From contig NZ_JBHSBI010000021.1 of assembly GCF_042650645.1 (NCBI RefSeq), forward strand, positions 1-64,000: a DNA stretch of 64,000 nucleotides, written 5' to 3'. Positions 16,600-25,233 of this stretch are shown piece after piece. Both the position numbers and the translations under genes were made by a program. Under the pieces are notes generated by a model that saw only the letters and a program-made list of their open reading frames with translations, made no database searches and was not told where the DNA came from. The first letter of the stretch is position 1. Every line of letters begins with the position of its first letter. The stretch comes from Nonomuraea purpurea (GTDB lineage: Bacteria; Actinomycetota; Actinomycetes; Streptosporangiales; Streptosporangiaceae).

Positions 16600-17925
16600 T
16601 CATCGGGCTTCCAGCATCGCCGTCCACATCTGGACGAACTCAGGAAGGGTCTTGGCGGTCGTCGCGATGTTCTCGACCTCCACGCCGGGGACCGCCAGGC
16701 CGATCACGGCGCCCGCGGTGGCCATGCGGTGGTCGTCGTAGCTGTGGAAGGTGCCGCCGTGAAGGGGACGGGGGCGGATGACGAGGCCGTCTTCTGTCTC
16801 CTCCGCGTCGCCGCCCAGACGGTTGATCTCGGTGGCGAGGGCGGCCAGGCGGTCGGTTTCGTGGCCGCGCAGGTGGCCGACGCCGCGGATGCGGCTCGGG
16901 GCCGTCGCCAGTGCTGCCAGGGCGGCGATGGTCGGGGTCAGCTCGCCCACGTCGTGGAGGTCGACGTCGATGCCGGAAATTTCGCCGGTGCCGGTGACCA
17001 CCAGGTCGGCCTCGGCAAAGGTGGCCGAATGGTTTCTTTGCTCATCCGAGGTGCCGGGACCATCGGTGCGGGTGATCGTGGCGCCCATGGAGGTCAGCAG
17101 GTCGCGCAGGGCGTCGCCTGCCTGGGTGGTTTCCAGGGGCCAGGACGGGATCGTGATCGTGCCGCCCGTGACCAGGGCCGCCGCCAGGAACGGGGCCGCG
17201 TTGGACAGGTCGGGCTCCACCGTCATGTCTCTGGCCGCGATCGGGCCGGGCTCGACCCGCCACACGTCGGGCTCGCGGTCGTCGACCGTGACGCCTGCCG
17301 TCCTGAGCATCTGCACGGTCATTTCGATGTGGGGCTGGGAGGGCACCGGCGGGCCCACGTGGCGGATCGTGATGCCCTTTTCGAAGCGTGCGGCCGTCAG
17401 GAGCAGCCCCGAGACGAACTGGGACGAACCCGAGGCGTTCAGCGTGACCTCGCCGCCCGCCGGCGGCCCGCTGATCGTGAACGGCAGGGCGTCGTTGTCG
17501 ACTCGTGCTCCCAGCGCGCGCAGGGCGTCGAGGATGGGGCCCATCGGGCGCTTTCTGGCATGCGGGTCGCCGTCGAAGAAGACGGGGCCGTCGGCGAGGG
17601 CGGCCACCGGGGGGACGAAACGCATGACCGTGCCTGCCAGTCCGGCGTCGATGCGTGCGCCGCCGCGGATGGGGCCGGGGGTCACGTGCCAGTCGACGCT
17701 CGCGGTGGTCTCGCCGGCCGGCGTCAGCGTGGCGCCCAGGGAACGCAGCGCCGCGGCCATCAGGTCCGCGTCGCGGCTGCGCAGGGCCCGGCGCACGATG
17801 CCCGGGCCGTCGGCGAGGGCGGCCAGGACGAGCGCGCGATTGGTCACCGACTTGGAGCCGGGCAGCGAGACGGTGGCGGAGACCGGGCCGGTCGCCGTGG
17901 GCGCGGGCCAATGCGGAGCGGGCAT
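16600..17925 (-). CDS. aroA: 3-phosphoshikimate 1-carboxyvinyltransferase (EPSP synthase)
   Basis: 441 residues; sixth step of the shikimate pathway, joining shikimate-3-phosphate and PEP. N-terminal signature LPGSKSVTNRALVLAALADG, the double-domain inside-out barrel pattern throughout, and the late motifs KETDR-like HETDRLAALATEI and DDHRMATAGAVIGLAVPG. The start at ATG 17925 (MPAPHW) is preferred over a TTG two codons upstream. It sits between rsgA and the SRAP gene, as in other actinobacteria. Confidence 0.96.
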   Translation of the reverse strand: MPAPHWPAPTATGPVSATVSLPGSKSVTNRALVLAALADGPGIVRRALRSRDADLMAAALRSLGATLTPAGETTASVDWHVTPGPIRGGARIDAGLAGTVMRFVPPVAALADGPVFFDGDPHARKRPMGPILDALRALGARVDNDALPFTISGPPAGGEVTLNASGSSQFVSGLLLTAARFEKGITIRHVGPPVPSQPHIEMTVQMLRTAGVTVDDREPDVWRVEPGPIAARDMTVEPDLSNAAPFLAAALVTGGTITIPSWPLETTQAGDALRDLLTSMGATITRTDGPGTSDEQRNHSATFAEADLVVTGTGEISGIDVDLHDVGELTPTIAALAALATAPSRIRGVGHLRGHETDRLAALATEINRLGGDAEETEDGLVIRPRPLHGGTFHSYDDHRMATAGAVIGLAVPGVEVENIATTAKTLPEFVQMWTAMLEAR

Positions 17926-18061
17926 GGTCAAAGACTACTGGCCGGGGTGGGGGAGGGGTCACACCCTGTGGATAACGTCCCCTTCATCGTGGTCGGGATG
18001 TGGCGGCAGGGGCCGGTGAGGCAAACATGCGAGCGAAACCCGTACGTGGCACTGTGGGGTC

Positions 18062-18805
18062 ATGTGCGGTAGATACGCCTCGGCGCGCAAGAAGCACGAG
18101 CTGCTCGAGGAGTTCCAGGTCGAGCAGGACGGCGCCCCGGAGCAGGACCTCGGCGCCGACTACAACGTGGCTCCGACCAAGAACGTCTACGCGGTTCTGA
18201 GCCGCGTGCCCAAAGAGGCGGAACGGGCGGTGCGGCAGCTCAGGGTCGTCAGGTGGGGCCTGGTGCCGGCCTGGGCCAAGGATCCGTCGATCGGTTCGCG
18301 GCTGATCAACGCCAGGGCGGAGACGCTGGCGGACAAGCCGTCGTTCCGGCAGGCGTTCGCCAGGCGAAGGTGCCTGATCCCGGCCGACGGCTATTTCGAG
18401 TGGATGCCGGTCGAGGGCGGGAAGAAGAAGCAGCCGTACTTCATCCATCCTGAGGACGGCGGGGTGCTGGCCATGGCCGGCCTGTACGAGTTCTGGAAGG
18501 ACCCGTCCAGGGACGATGACGATCCGCTGAAATGGCTGGTCACCACGACGGTCATCACGACGAACGCCGAAGACCACCTCGGGCGCATCCACGACCGGAT
18601 GCCCATGATGATCGAGCGGGAGCGCTGGCAGGAGTGGCTCGACCCCAAGCTCACCGACACCGATCAGGCGACGGGGTTGCTGGTGCCGGCCGAGGCGGGG
18701 CGGCTCACGGCGTACGCGGTCTCGACCGATGTGAACAACGTGCGGAACAACGGCCCGGATCTCATTGAACCGCTACCCGAGGAGGGGGAAAGCGCCCTCT
18801 TCTAA
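18062..18805 (+). CDS. SOS response-associated peptidase (SRAP/YedK/HMCES family)
   Basis: 247 residues. Cys2 directly follows the initiator Met (MCGRYA), the N-terminal nucleophile that forms a thiazolidine crosslink to abasic sites in single-stranded DNA. Other family marks are NARAETLADKPSFRQAF, RRCLIPADGYFEW and the IHDRMPMM segment with its catalytic His. It protects stalled replication forks from abasic-site damage. It is divergent from aroA, an arrangement conserved in several actinobacteria. Confidence 0.95.
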   Translation: MCGRYASARKKHELLEEFQVEQDGAPEQDLGADYNVAPTKNVYAVLSRVPKEAERAVRQLRVVRWGLVPAWAKDPSIGSRLINARAETLADKPSFRQAFARRRCLIPADGYFEWMPVEGGKKKQPYFIHPEDGGVLAMAGLYEFWKDPSRDDDDPLKWLVTTTVITTNAEDHLGRIHDRMPMMIERERWQEWLDPKLTDTDQATGLLVPAEAGRLTAYAVSTDVNNVRNNGPDLIEPLPEEGESALF

Positions 18806-18960
18806 AGGTGTAAGGAGCACGGTAAGTGGGCATCCGGTGAGGAAAGCGATGTATCCGTTTACTCGGAGTCACCGCCGAACATGCCCTTTGATTGCGCCGG
18901 GCGGGACATCCGGGGAGTCCTAGCCGCGGGTTGCCCTCATGTACCCGGAGGTGCGGATTC

Positions 18961-19293
18961 GTGGACGTCACGACCGCTCGTGAGCGGCTGGAAGACATGC
19001 TCGCGGAACTGGATCGCTCGATCGGGGTCCTTCAGGGCGACCCCGTCGCCGTACGCGAGTACTCGGCGGCCGACGCCGGCTCCGACCTGACCGACGCCGA
19101 CCGCGCCCAGGCCATGCTGACCGTGGCCTCCGCGCAGCGCCGCGCGGTGATCGAAGCCATCAAGCGCCTGGAGGAAGGCGTCTACGGCCGGTGCGTCGAC
19201 TGCGGCAGGCCCGTGCCGGAGGGCAGGCTGGAGGCCCGCCCAGAGGCGGCGCGGTGCGTGCAGTGCCAGGGCAAGCAGGAGCGCCGCAGATAA
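18961..19293 (+). CDS. DksA/TraR-type zinc-finger protein
   Basis: 110 residues from a GTG preceded by GGAGGTG. The N-terminal half is a charged coiled-coil-like helix pair; the C-terminal finger uses Cys78, Cys81, Cys99 and Cys102 (C-x2-C-x17-C-x2-C). It resembles the small DksA-like proteins that act in the RNA polymerase secondary channel, but the tip Asp residues of true DksA are not obvious, so the RNA polymerase role is inference. It stands alone between SRAP and a convergent methyltransferase. Confidence 0.85.
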   Translation: MDVTTARERLEDMLAELDRSIGVLQGDPVAVREYSAADAGSDLTDADRAQAMLTVASAQRRAVIEAIKRLEEGVYGRCVDCGRPVPEGRLEARPEAARCVQCQGKQERRR

Positions 19294-19416
19294 GCGGCAC
19301 AAGCCCGGGGCGAGCGGGAGCGCCGTGGACGGACGGTTCCTGGCGGGCGCGAGCGCCGCTGAGGACCGAGAGGGCATCGACGCCGCCGGCCACGAAGAAC
19401 GGCGGGCCGGCGCCCT

Positions 19417-20157
19417 TCAAGGGCTCTTGCGGCAGCTCGCGACCAGATGGATGCCGACCGTGTCGTCGTCGTCGGGGTGGGTCTCGAGTTCGGTGCGCAC
19501 CAGATAGGTCAGGGCCCGCGCGTCGGACCCGAGCACGTGGTCCACGGTGGAGGGCGACAGCACGGTACGCGGCCGCATCCACTCCACTTCGAGCCCGGCT
19601 CCGATCAGCAGCTCGCGCAGCTGCCCGCTGCTGAAGCAGCGCGTGATGCTGCCGTCGGGCCACGGCACGAGCATGACCTCGCCGGTCTGCCGCAGGTGCT
19701 GCCACTGTTCCTGTTCGGCCAGGATCGCCATGCCCAGCACCAGCGAGTCGACGCACACCAGCGCCCGCCCGCCGGGCCGCAACACCCTGGCCACGTCGTT
19801 CATCGCGGATTCGGCCATCAGCTCGATCGACATCGCCCGCTCTTCCGCGAGCACGGCGTCGACGCTGGCGTCGGGCAGGAACGCCAGATCGTCGGCGCGT
19901 ACGTGACGCACCAGGTCGGCCTCGCGCAGGGAATGCCCGTCGGGGGTTCCACGGAAGTTGACCACCTCGATCACCCGGTGGCCCGCCCTGGCCGCCTGAT
20001 CGGACCAGCGCCCGCGGCCGCCGGACAGATCGAGGATCGTGGAGGGTTCGCCGGGAAGCCATCGGTTGAGTTGCTCGGCGGCGACGGCGCGGTAGAAGGT
20101 CCAGTACGGCCCGAGCGTCCCTGAGCCGTTCAGTTCCTCGGCCGGAATGGGCAGCAC
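19417..20157 (-). CDS. Class I SAM-dependent methyltransferase
   Basis: 246 residues. Motif I is TILDLSGGRGRWSDQAA, followed by an acidic loop 2 region and motif DASVDAVLAEE, then VLRPGGRALV (post-I/motif III). This is the Rossmann fold of SAM-dependent methyltransferases of the UbiE/Methyltransf_11 kind. Substrate unknown. Transcribed away from the sigR region. Confidence 0.8.
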   Translation of the reverse strand: MLPIPAEELNGSGTLGPYWTFYRAVAAEQLNRWLPGEPSTILDLSGGRGRWSDQAARAGHRVIEVVNFRGTPDGHSLREADLVRHVRADDLAFLPDASVDAVLAEERAMSIELMAESAMNDVARVLRPGGRALVCVDSLVLGMAILAEQEQWQHLRQTGEVMLVPWPDGSITRCFSSGQLRELLIGAGLEVEWMRPRTVLSPSTVDHVLGSDARALTYLVRTELETHPDDDDTVGIHLVASCRKSP

Positions 20158-20244
20158 ACGCGACTCCTGGGTTCCGGAAAAAGGGCTACCAGCCGGTACG
20201 TATGGACGTTCCCCGCACCGGGTCCTTCGTACCTTCTATCTTGC

Positions 20245-20272
20245 GGGAACAGACAAGGCGGCGTGGGTGTTG
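20245..20272 (+). promoter_or_regulatory. Candidate SigR-type promoter (GGGAAC-N18-GTTG) upstream of sigR
   Basis: GGGAAC at 20245-20250 and GTTG at 20269-20272 are separated by exactly 18 bp, matching the SigR/SigH consensus GGAAT-N18-GTT except for the last -35 base. It predicts autoregulated transcription starting around 20279-20281, at or next to an in-frame ATG (20281), so the transcript may be leaderless for an extended sigma factor. Confidence 0.7.
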
Positions 20273-20460
20273 CGACGAGCATGCTCGCTGTCGTTGATGG
20301 TCGAGACCGCCGCGGCGGTCGTCGCACCGTGTCCGCCACGCTCTCGCCGAGCGCTCGCATACTCGACCCCCTCCCCGCTGACCGGCAGTTCTCGGGCCAG
20401 CAGGTATCCTCCCCTGAGTACGGTGTTCCGCCACAGCCGGCCACCGGTGATCTTAGGGGG

Positions 20461-21066
20461 GTGGGTCCGGTGCCCGCGACAGGCGCGGAGACGCTGGAGC
20501 AGCGGAGCGAGCGGTTCGAGCGCGATGTGATGCCGTATCTCGAGCAGCTCTATTCCGCCGCGCTCCGGATGACCCGGAATCCCGCGGACGCGGAGGACCT
20601 GCTGCAGGAGACCTTCGCCAAGGCGTTCGCGTCGTTCCACCAGTTCCAGCAGGGCACGAATCTCAAGGCGTGGCTCTACCGGATCCTGACCAACACCTTC
20701 ATCAACAGCTACCGCAAGAAGCAGCGCGAGCCGAAGCAGTCCGGCACCGAGGAGATCGAGGACTGGCAGCTCGCGCGGGCCGAGTCCCACACCTCGAGCG
20801 GGCTGAAGTCTGCCGAGGTCGAGGCGCTCGAGCATCTGCCCGACGGCGACATCAAGCAGGCGCTGGCGGCGCTGCCTGAGGAGTTCAGGATCGCGGTCTA
20901 CCTGGCCGACGTGGAGGGCTTCCCCTACAAGGAGATCGCCGACATCATGGGCACTCCGATCGGCACGGTGATGTCGAGGCTGCACAGGGGACGCAGACAG
21001 CTCAGGAGCCTCCTTGAGGACTATGCTCGCGAGCGTGGCCTGGTCCCGGCGGAGGGATCGAAATGA
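20461..21066 (+). CDS. sigR: ECF RNA polymerase sigma factor, SigR/SigH type (thiol-oxidative stress)
   Basis: 201 residues from GTG 20461 (MGPVPATG, the same opening I recall for S. coelicolor SigR). Region 2 contains NPADAEDLLQETFAKAFASF and WLYRILTNTFINSYRKKQRE; region 4 contains LPEEFRIAVYLADVEGF and IADIMGTPIGTVMSRLHRGR. It directs thiol-disulfide stress genes and is held inactive by the zinc anti-sigma factor encoded next, with which it shares an ATGA overlap. The frame is open upstream to ATG 20281, giving a possible 60-residue N-terminal extension comparable to the longer unstable SigR-prime form known in Streptomyces. Confidence 0.94.
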   Translation: MGPVPATGAETLEQRSERFERDVMPYLEQLYSAALRMTRNPADAEDLLQETFAKAFASFHQFQQGTNLKAWLYRILTNTFINSYRKKQREPKQSGTEEIEDWQLARAESHTSSGLKSAEVEALEHLPDGDIKQALAALPEEFRIAVYLADVEGFPYKEIADIMGTPIGTVMSRLHRGRRQLRSLLEDYARERGLVPAEGSK

Positions 21067-21329
21067 GCTGTGGCAACCCGCATGACACCGACTGTCGTGA
21101 GGTGCTGGAGAAGGTTTACGCCTATCTCGACGGCGAGCTGACCGAAGGCGCCGTCGCCGATATCCGCGTTCACCTCGACGAGTGCAGTCCCTGTCTGAAG
21201 GAATATGACCTTGACAAGGCGGTCAAGGCGCTCGTGGCCAAGCACTGCGGCTGCGACCCCGTCCCCGCGGACCTTCGTTCCAAGGTCCTCGACCGCATCG
21301 CGCAGGTGAGGGCGGAGCTGGGCGACTAG
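21063..21329 (+). CDS. rsrA: Redox-sensing zinc anti-sigma factor (RsrA/RshA)
   Basis: 88 residues of the ZAS family. Cys11, His37, Cys41 and Cys44 (H-x3-C-x2-C) fall at the same residue numbers as in S. coelicolor RsrA. In reducing conditions the zinc form binds and silences SigR; oxidation forms a disulfide and releases it. Additional cysteines at 3, 61 and 63 also match the family pattern. It is translationally coupled to sigR. Confidence 0.94.
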   Translation: MSCGNPHDTDCREVLEKVYAYLDGELTEGAVADIRVHLDECSPCLKEYDLDKAVKALVAKHCGCDPVPADLRSKVLDRIAQVRAELGD

Positions 21330-21339
21330 GATCGACCGC

Positions 21340-22281
21340 ATGCGCGTGTTGGTCACCGGAGGCGCCGGGTTCATCGGATCAAATCTCGTCGATCGCCTGC
21401 TGGTCGACGGGCACGAGGTCGACGTGGTCGACGACCTTTCCTCGGGGAGCACGGCCAATCTGGCGGGGGCGGCCGAGAGTGAGCATTTCCGCTTCCACGA
21501 GCTCGACGTGTGCGATCCCGCGCTGAGCCGCCTGGTGGCCGATCGGGGGCCGGAGGTCATCTGCCATCTGGCCGCGCAGGTCAGCGTGCGCAAGAGCGTC
21601 GCCGACCCGCTGCAGGACGCCAGGATCAACGTCGAGGGCACCGCGTCGGTGCTGGCGGCGGCCCAGCACGGGCACACGCGCAAGGTGGTGTTCGCCTCCT
21701 CCGTGGCCGTCTACGGCAGGCCGGTCACGATCCCGGTGCCCGGTGACGCGCCCACGGACCCGCGTTCGCCGTACGCGGCCTCGAAGCTGAGCGGCGAGAC
21801 CTATCTGGCGACCTTCCGCGCCCTGTACGGCATCGAGTACACCACGCTGGTGCTCTCCAACGTCTACGGCCCGCGCCAGTCGGCGGAGGGCGAGGCCGGC
21901 GTGGTCGCGATCTTCACCGACGCCCTGCTCAGGGGCGAGCCCACGGTCCTGTACGGCGACGGCACCCAGACCCGCGACTACGTCTACGTCGACGACGTGA
22001 TCGACGGCTTCGTCAGGGCGTGCGGGCAGGACGGCGACGGCCGCAGGTTCAACCTCGGCACCGGCATCCAGACCACCGACCGGCGGCTGCACTCGCTGAT
22101 CGCCGACGCGGCGGGCGCGCAGGACAAGCCGGGGTTCGCCCCGCCGCGCCTGGGCGACCTGCCCGCGATGGCGGTCGATCCGGTGCCCGCCCACGACGGG
22201 CTCGGCTGGCAGCCGCGTACCGACCTGCCGACCGGGGTGAAGAAGACCGTCGTGTGGGCCGCCACACATCGCAATAGGTAG
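21340..22281 (+). CDS. NAD-dependent epimerase/dehydratase (UDP-glucose 4-epimerase family)
   Basis: 313 residues of the extended short-chain dehydrogenase fold. The NAD-binding motif TGGAGFIGS is at the N-terminus; the catalytic Ser is in FASSVAVYG and the Tyr-Lys pair in SPYAASKLSGE. The NVYGPRQ segment is typical of GalE-like nucleotide-sugar epimerases. It begins 10 bp after rsrA and may be cotranscribed. The exact sugar nucleotide cannot be assigned. Confidence 0.88.
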   Translation: MRVLVTGGAGFIGSNLVDRLLVDGHEVDVVDDLSSGSTANLAGAAESEHFRFHELDVCDPALSRLVADRGPEVICHLAAQVSVRKSVADPLQDARINVEGTASVLAAAQHGHTRKVVFASSVAVYGRPVTIPVPGDAPTDPRSPYAASKLSGETYLATFRALYGIEYTTLVLSNVYGPRQSAEGEAGVVAIFTDALLRGEPTVLYGDGTQTRDYVYVDDVIDGFVRACGQDGDGRRFNLGTGIQTTDRRLHSLIADAAGAQDKPGFAPPRLGDLPAMAVDPVPAHDGLGWQPRTDLPTGVKKTVVWAATHRNR

Positions 22282-22327
22282 TTGCTTGATTACGCTTTGC
22301 TTGCGATTTCCGACTCCGCCCATACGG

Positions 22328-22369
22328 CCACGTCGACTTCTGTAGCGTGAACCCCAGAAATCGACGTGG
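22328..22369. promoter_or_regulatory. 15-bp inverted repeat upstream of the HD-GYP operon
   Basis: CCACGTCGACTTCTG (22328-22342) and CAGAAATCGACGTGG (22355-22369) are inverted repeats with a single mismatch and a 12-nt spacer. It lies in the 182-bp gap before the HD-GYP gene. With no T-run it is not an obvious terminator. It could be an operator for a dimeric regulator or an RNA hairpin in the leader. Confidence 0.55.
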
Positions 22370-22463
22370 AGGCATGTGGATGTTGAAGGTTACGGTCCCC
22401 CGGCCGCTCCCGGGAGCGGTCCGTCCCGGGGTGTCCTGGACCTGAACTCCGTAGGGGGCCGCA

Positions 22464-23813
22464 ATGCGTGATCTGCCGTGGCCCGCAAGGGTCTATCTGG
22501 TCGCCGTGATCGTGGCGGCGGCCGCTCTTCTCGTACGGAGCACGATCACCTCCGGCGCGCCCGTGGCCCCGGAGGACCTGGACGTCCTGCTGGTGCTCGC
22601 GCTGCTGTTTTTGGTGTGCGAGTCGATGCCGACGCTGCTCAACGTGGAGCAGTTCGCGGTGTCGGTGAGCTTCTCGGCCTCGCTCGCGGCCGTGGTGCTG
22701 CTCGGCCCCGACGGCGCGGCGCTCGTGGGGCTCACCGCGGTGGTGAGCGTGCGTCCGGGGCTGCCGCTGGTCAAGCGGCTGTTCAACGGCGCCCAGTTCG
22801 CCGTGTGCGGCTACGTGGCCGGGTGGGTTTACCAGGCGCTCGAGGGCAGGGTCGGGGTGCCGCAGGTCAACGCCTTCGACGACCTCATCGGCCCCTACGC
22901 CGCGGCCACGGCGGTGTTCGTGCCGCTCAACATCGCGCTCACGCTGACCATGATCGGGCTGGCCACCGACGTGCGGGCCACCGAGGTGCCGATGCGCGCC
23001 ATGGCGCAGTTCCTGCTGTCCTATCTGGGTTACGGCACGTTCGGGCTGCTGGTGGCGGGGCTGTGGGCGACCGTGCAGTCGATCTCGGCGGTGCTGGTGC
23101 TGCTGCCGCTGTTCGTGGCCCGGTGGGCGTTCGGGCAATACCACGCGCAGCAGCGCTCGTACGACGCCACGATCGCCGCGCTCTGCCAGGCCGTGGAGAC
23201 CAAGGACTACTACACCAGGGGCCACTGCACGCGCGTCTCGCTCGCCTCCTCCATGATCGCGCAGGAGATCGGCATGGGCACAGAACGGGTACGGGCCATC
23301 CGCTACGCCGGCATGCTCCACGACGTGGGCAAGCTCGGCGTGCCGACCAAGGTGCTGCAGAAGGACGGGCCGCTGACCGAGGAGGAGTTCGCCGCCATCC
23401 AGCTCCATCCGATGCGCGGGCTGGAGATCGTGCGCGGCATCGGCTTCCTCGACGAGGCGTACGCCGGGATCATGCACCACCACGAACGCCACGACGGCAC
23501 CGGCTACCCGATGGGGCTGGCCGGTGACGAGATCCCCGAGTTCGCGAAGGTCATCGCGGTGGCCGACGCGTTCGACTCGATGACCTCCGACCGCTCCTAC
23601 CGAGGCGCCAGGCCGGTCGGAGTGGCCGTCGAAGAGCTGCGCAAGAGCGCCGGCACCCACTTCGACCCCGTCATGGTCGCGGCCTTCATCCGCGCCCTCG
23701 ACCGCGAACCGTGGCAGCCGCCGCGCCGGGTCGACTCGCCGCCGCCCGACGAGACCCCGATCAAGGACCACGACGACCCGACCATGCCCATCGAGGTCGT
23801 GACCGGGCCATGA
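22464..23813 (+). CDS. Membrane-bound HD-GYP domain protein
   Basis: 449 residues. The first ~200 residues are strongly hydrophobic with about six or seven membrane segments, forming an integral sensor region. The C-terminal HD-GYP domain is intact: H-C-T-R-V segment, HDVGK and HHERHDGTGYP, then DAFDSMTSDRSYR. HD-GYP domains usually hydrolyse cyclic di-GMP using a two- or three-metal centre. The stop overlaps the start of the next, related gene (ATGA), so the two proteins are made together. Confidence 0.9.
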   Translation: MRDLPWPARVYLVAVIVAAAALLVRSTITSGAPVAPEDLDVLLVLALLFLVCESMPTLLNVEQFAVSVSFSASLAAVVLLGPDGAALVGLTAVVSVRPGLPLVKRLFNGAQFAVCGYVAGWVYQALEGRVGVPQVNAFDDLIGPYAAATAVFVPLNIALTLTMIGLATDVRATEVPMRAMAQFLLSYLGYGTFGLLVAGLWATVQSISAVLVLLPLFVARWAFGQYHAQQRSYDATIAALCQAVETKDYYTRGHCTRVSLASSMIAQEIGMGTERVRAIRYAGMLHDVGKLGVPTKVLQKDGPLTEEEFAAIQLHPMRGLEIVRGIGFLDEAYAGIMHHHERHDGTGYPMGLAGDEIPEFAKVIAVADAFDSMTSDRSYRGARPVGVAVEELRKSAGTHFDPVMVAAFIRALDREPWQPPRRVDSPPPDETPIKDHDDPTMPIEVVTGP

Positions 23814-25102
23814 TCACCACAGAACGCGCCAGAAGCACCGAGCGCTCGTTCAACACCGTCCTGCGCCGGCTCGACTCCGGGCAGCTCCTGCTCATCGGCG
23901 CGGCGGGGCTGGTCGCCATCGCGGGCGTCGCCCACACCGCCGCCGTCGGGCTCGACCGGCCGGAGATCGCGCTCGGGTTCGGGGCGCTGATCGCGGTCGG
24001 CGAACTGGCCAGGCTGACCATGCCGGGCAACAGGGAGGTGGCGCCCATCGGCGCCGCCGCGGCGCTCGGCTACACGCTGCTGCTCGACCTCAGCCAGAAC
24101 CCGCTGCGCCACTCCGCGCTGCAGGTCGTGGCGGTGATCGCGGTCGGCATGATGGCGGGGGCGCTGCCGCATCTGGCGGTGGGCCGCCCGCCGCGTCTCG
24201 ACGCGATGGCCAGGCGGCTGCTCACCGGCGCGCTGTTGGCCTTCGCCTTCCGCCCGCTGGCCGATCCGCTCTACGAGATGACCAAGCCGCCGACGAGCAC
24301 CTGGTGGCCCGCGCTCGTGGCGATGGTCACGCTCATCGCGATCACCCTGCTCATCGACGTGCTGATCGCCGCGCTGCTGCGGGCCGAGCAGGTGCGCACG
24401 GCGTTCAGGGTGGCGGTGCGCGACGAGATCAACATGGCCTTCCCGCTGGGCGCGGCCGTGGCCTCGTCCGGGGTGCTGCTCGCGCTGGCCACACACAGCA
24501 TGGACCTGGTCGCGCTGCTGGTGTTCGCCGCGCCGCTGCTGGTCACGCAGGTGGCCTTCCGCAAGTACGCGGGCATCCGCGCGACCTACCTGCAGACCGT
24601 GCGTGCCCTGTCGCGGGTCACGGAGGTCGGCGGCTACGTCGAGCCCGGCCACTCGCGCCGGGTCAGCCGCCTGGCCGTGGCCATCGGCAGAGAGCTGGGC
24701 ATGGCCGAGCCCGAGCTGCTCGAACTCGAGTACGCCGCGTTGATGCACGACATCGGCCAGCTCTCGCTGCGCGACCCGATCCCCGGCGGCGCGACCGTGC
24801 TGACCGAGCCCGAGCAGGCCCGCCGCATCGCCGAGCTGGGCGCCGAGGTGATCAGGCAGACCGGGGTGCTCGACCGGGTGGCCGACGTGGTCAGCCGGCA
24901 GTGCGATCCGATCAGCGACGACCCGCCGCTGTCGAGCCGCATCATCAGGGTCGCCAACGCCTACGACGACCTCGTGGGGCCCTCGACCGACCGCGACAGG
25001 GCGGGGGCGGCGCTCGAACGCGTCCGTCTGTCCTCCGGCAGCGCCTACGATCCCCATGCGATCGAGGCGCTGGCCCGCGTGATCGACCGCGGACGCGTCT
25101 AG
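23810..25102 (+). CDS. Membrane protein with a degenerate HD (HD-GYP-like) domain
   Basis: 430 residues, with the same layout as the upstream protein: about seven N-terminal membrane segments and a C-terminal HD domain. It retains PGHSRRVSRLA and MHDIGQ, so the first HD metal residues are present, but the HHExxDGxGYP motif is absent (the matching region reads VVSRQCDPISDDPPLSSRII). It has therefore probably lost c-di-GMP hydrolysis and may regulate or heterodimerise with its intact partner. Start ATG 23810 lies within the upstream stop. Confidence 0.85.
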   Translation: MITTERARSTERSFNTVLRRLDSGQLLLIGAAGLVAIAGVAHTAAVGLDRPEIALGFGALIAVGELARLTMPGNREVAPIGAAAALGYTLLLDLSQNPLRHSALQVVAVIAVGMMAGALPHLAVGRPPRLDAMARRLLTGALLAFAFRPLADPLYEMTKPPTSTWWPALVAMVTLIAITLLIDVLIAALLRAEQVRTAFRVAVRDEINMAFPLGAAVASSGVLLALATHSMDLVALLVFAAPLLVTQVAFRKYAGIRATYLQTVRALSRVTEVGGYVEPGHSRRVSRLAVAIGRELGMAEPELLELEYAALMHDIGQLSLRDPIPGGATVLTEPEQARRIAELGAEVIRQTGVLDRVADVVSRQCDPISDDPPLSSRIIRVANAYDDLVGPSTDRDRAGAALERVRLSSGSAYDPHAIEALARVIDRGRV

Positions 25103-25233
25103 GTGTACAAGTCCGCTGCGGGCTCGTCGCGTTTCCGGCCGCTCACAATTGTGGGGTTCCTACAGATCAGGCTCCTTGGATCGGTGGTTTAGGGGGAAAG
25201 GGGTCAGGGCGGTGGCGGCCATAGGGTGGGCGG

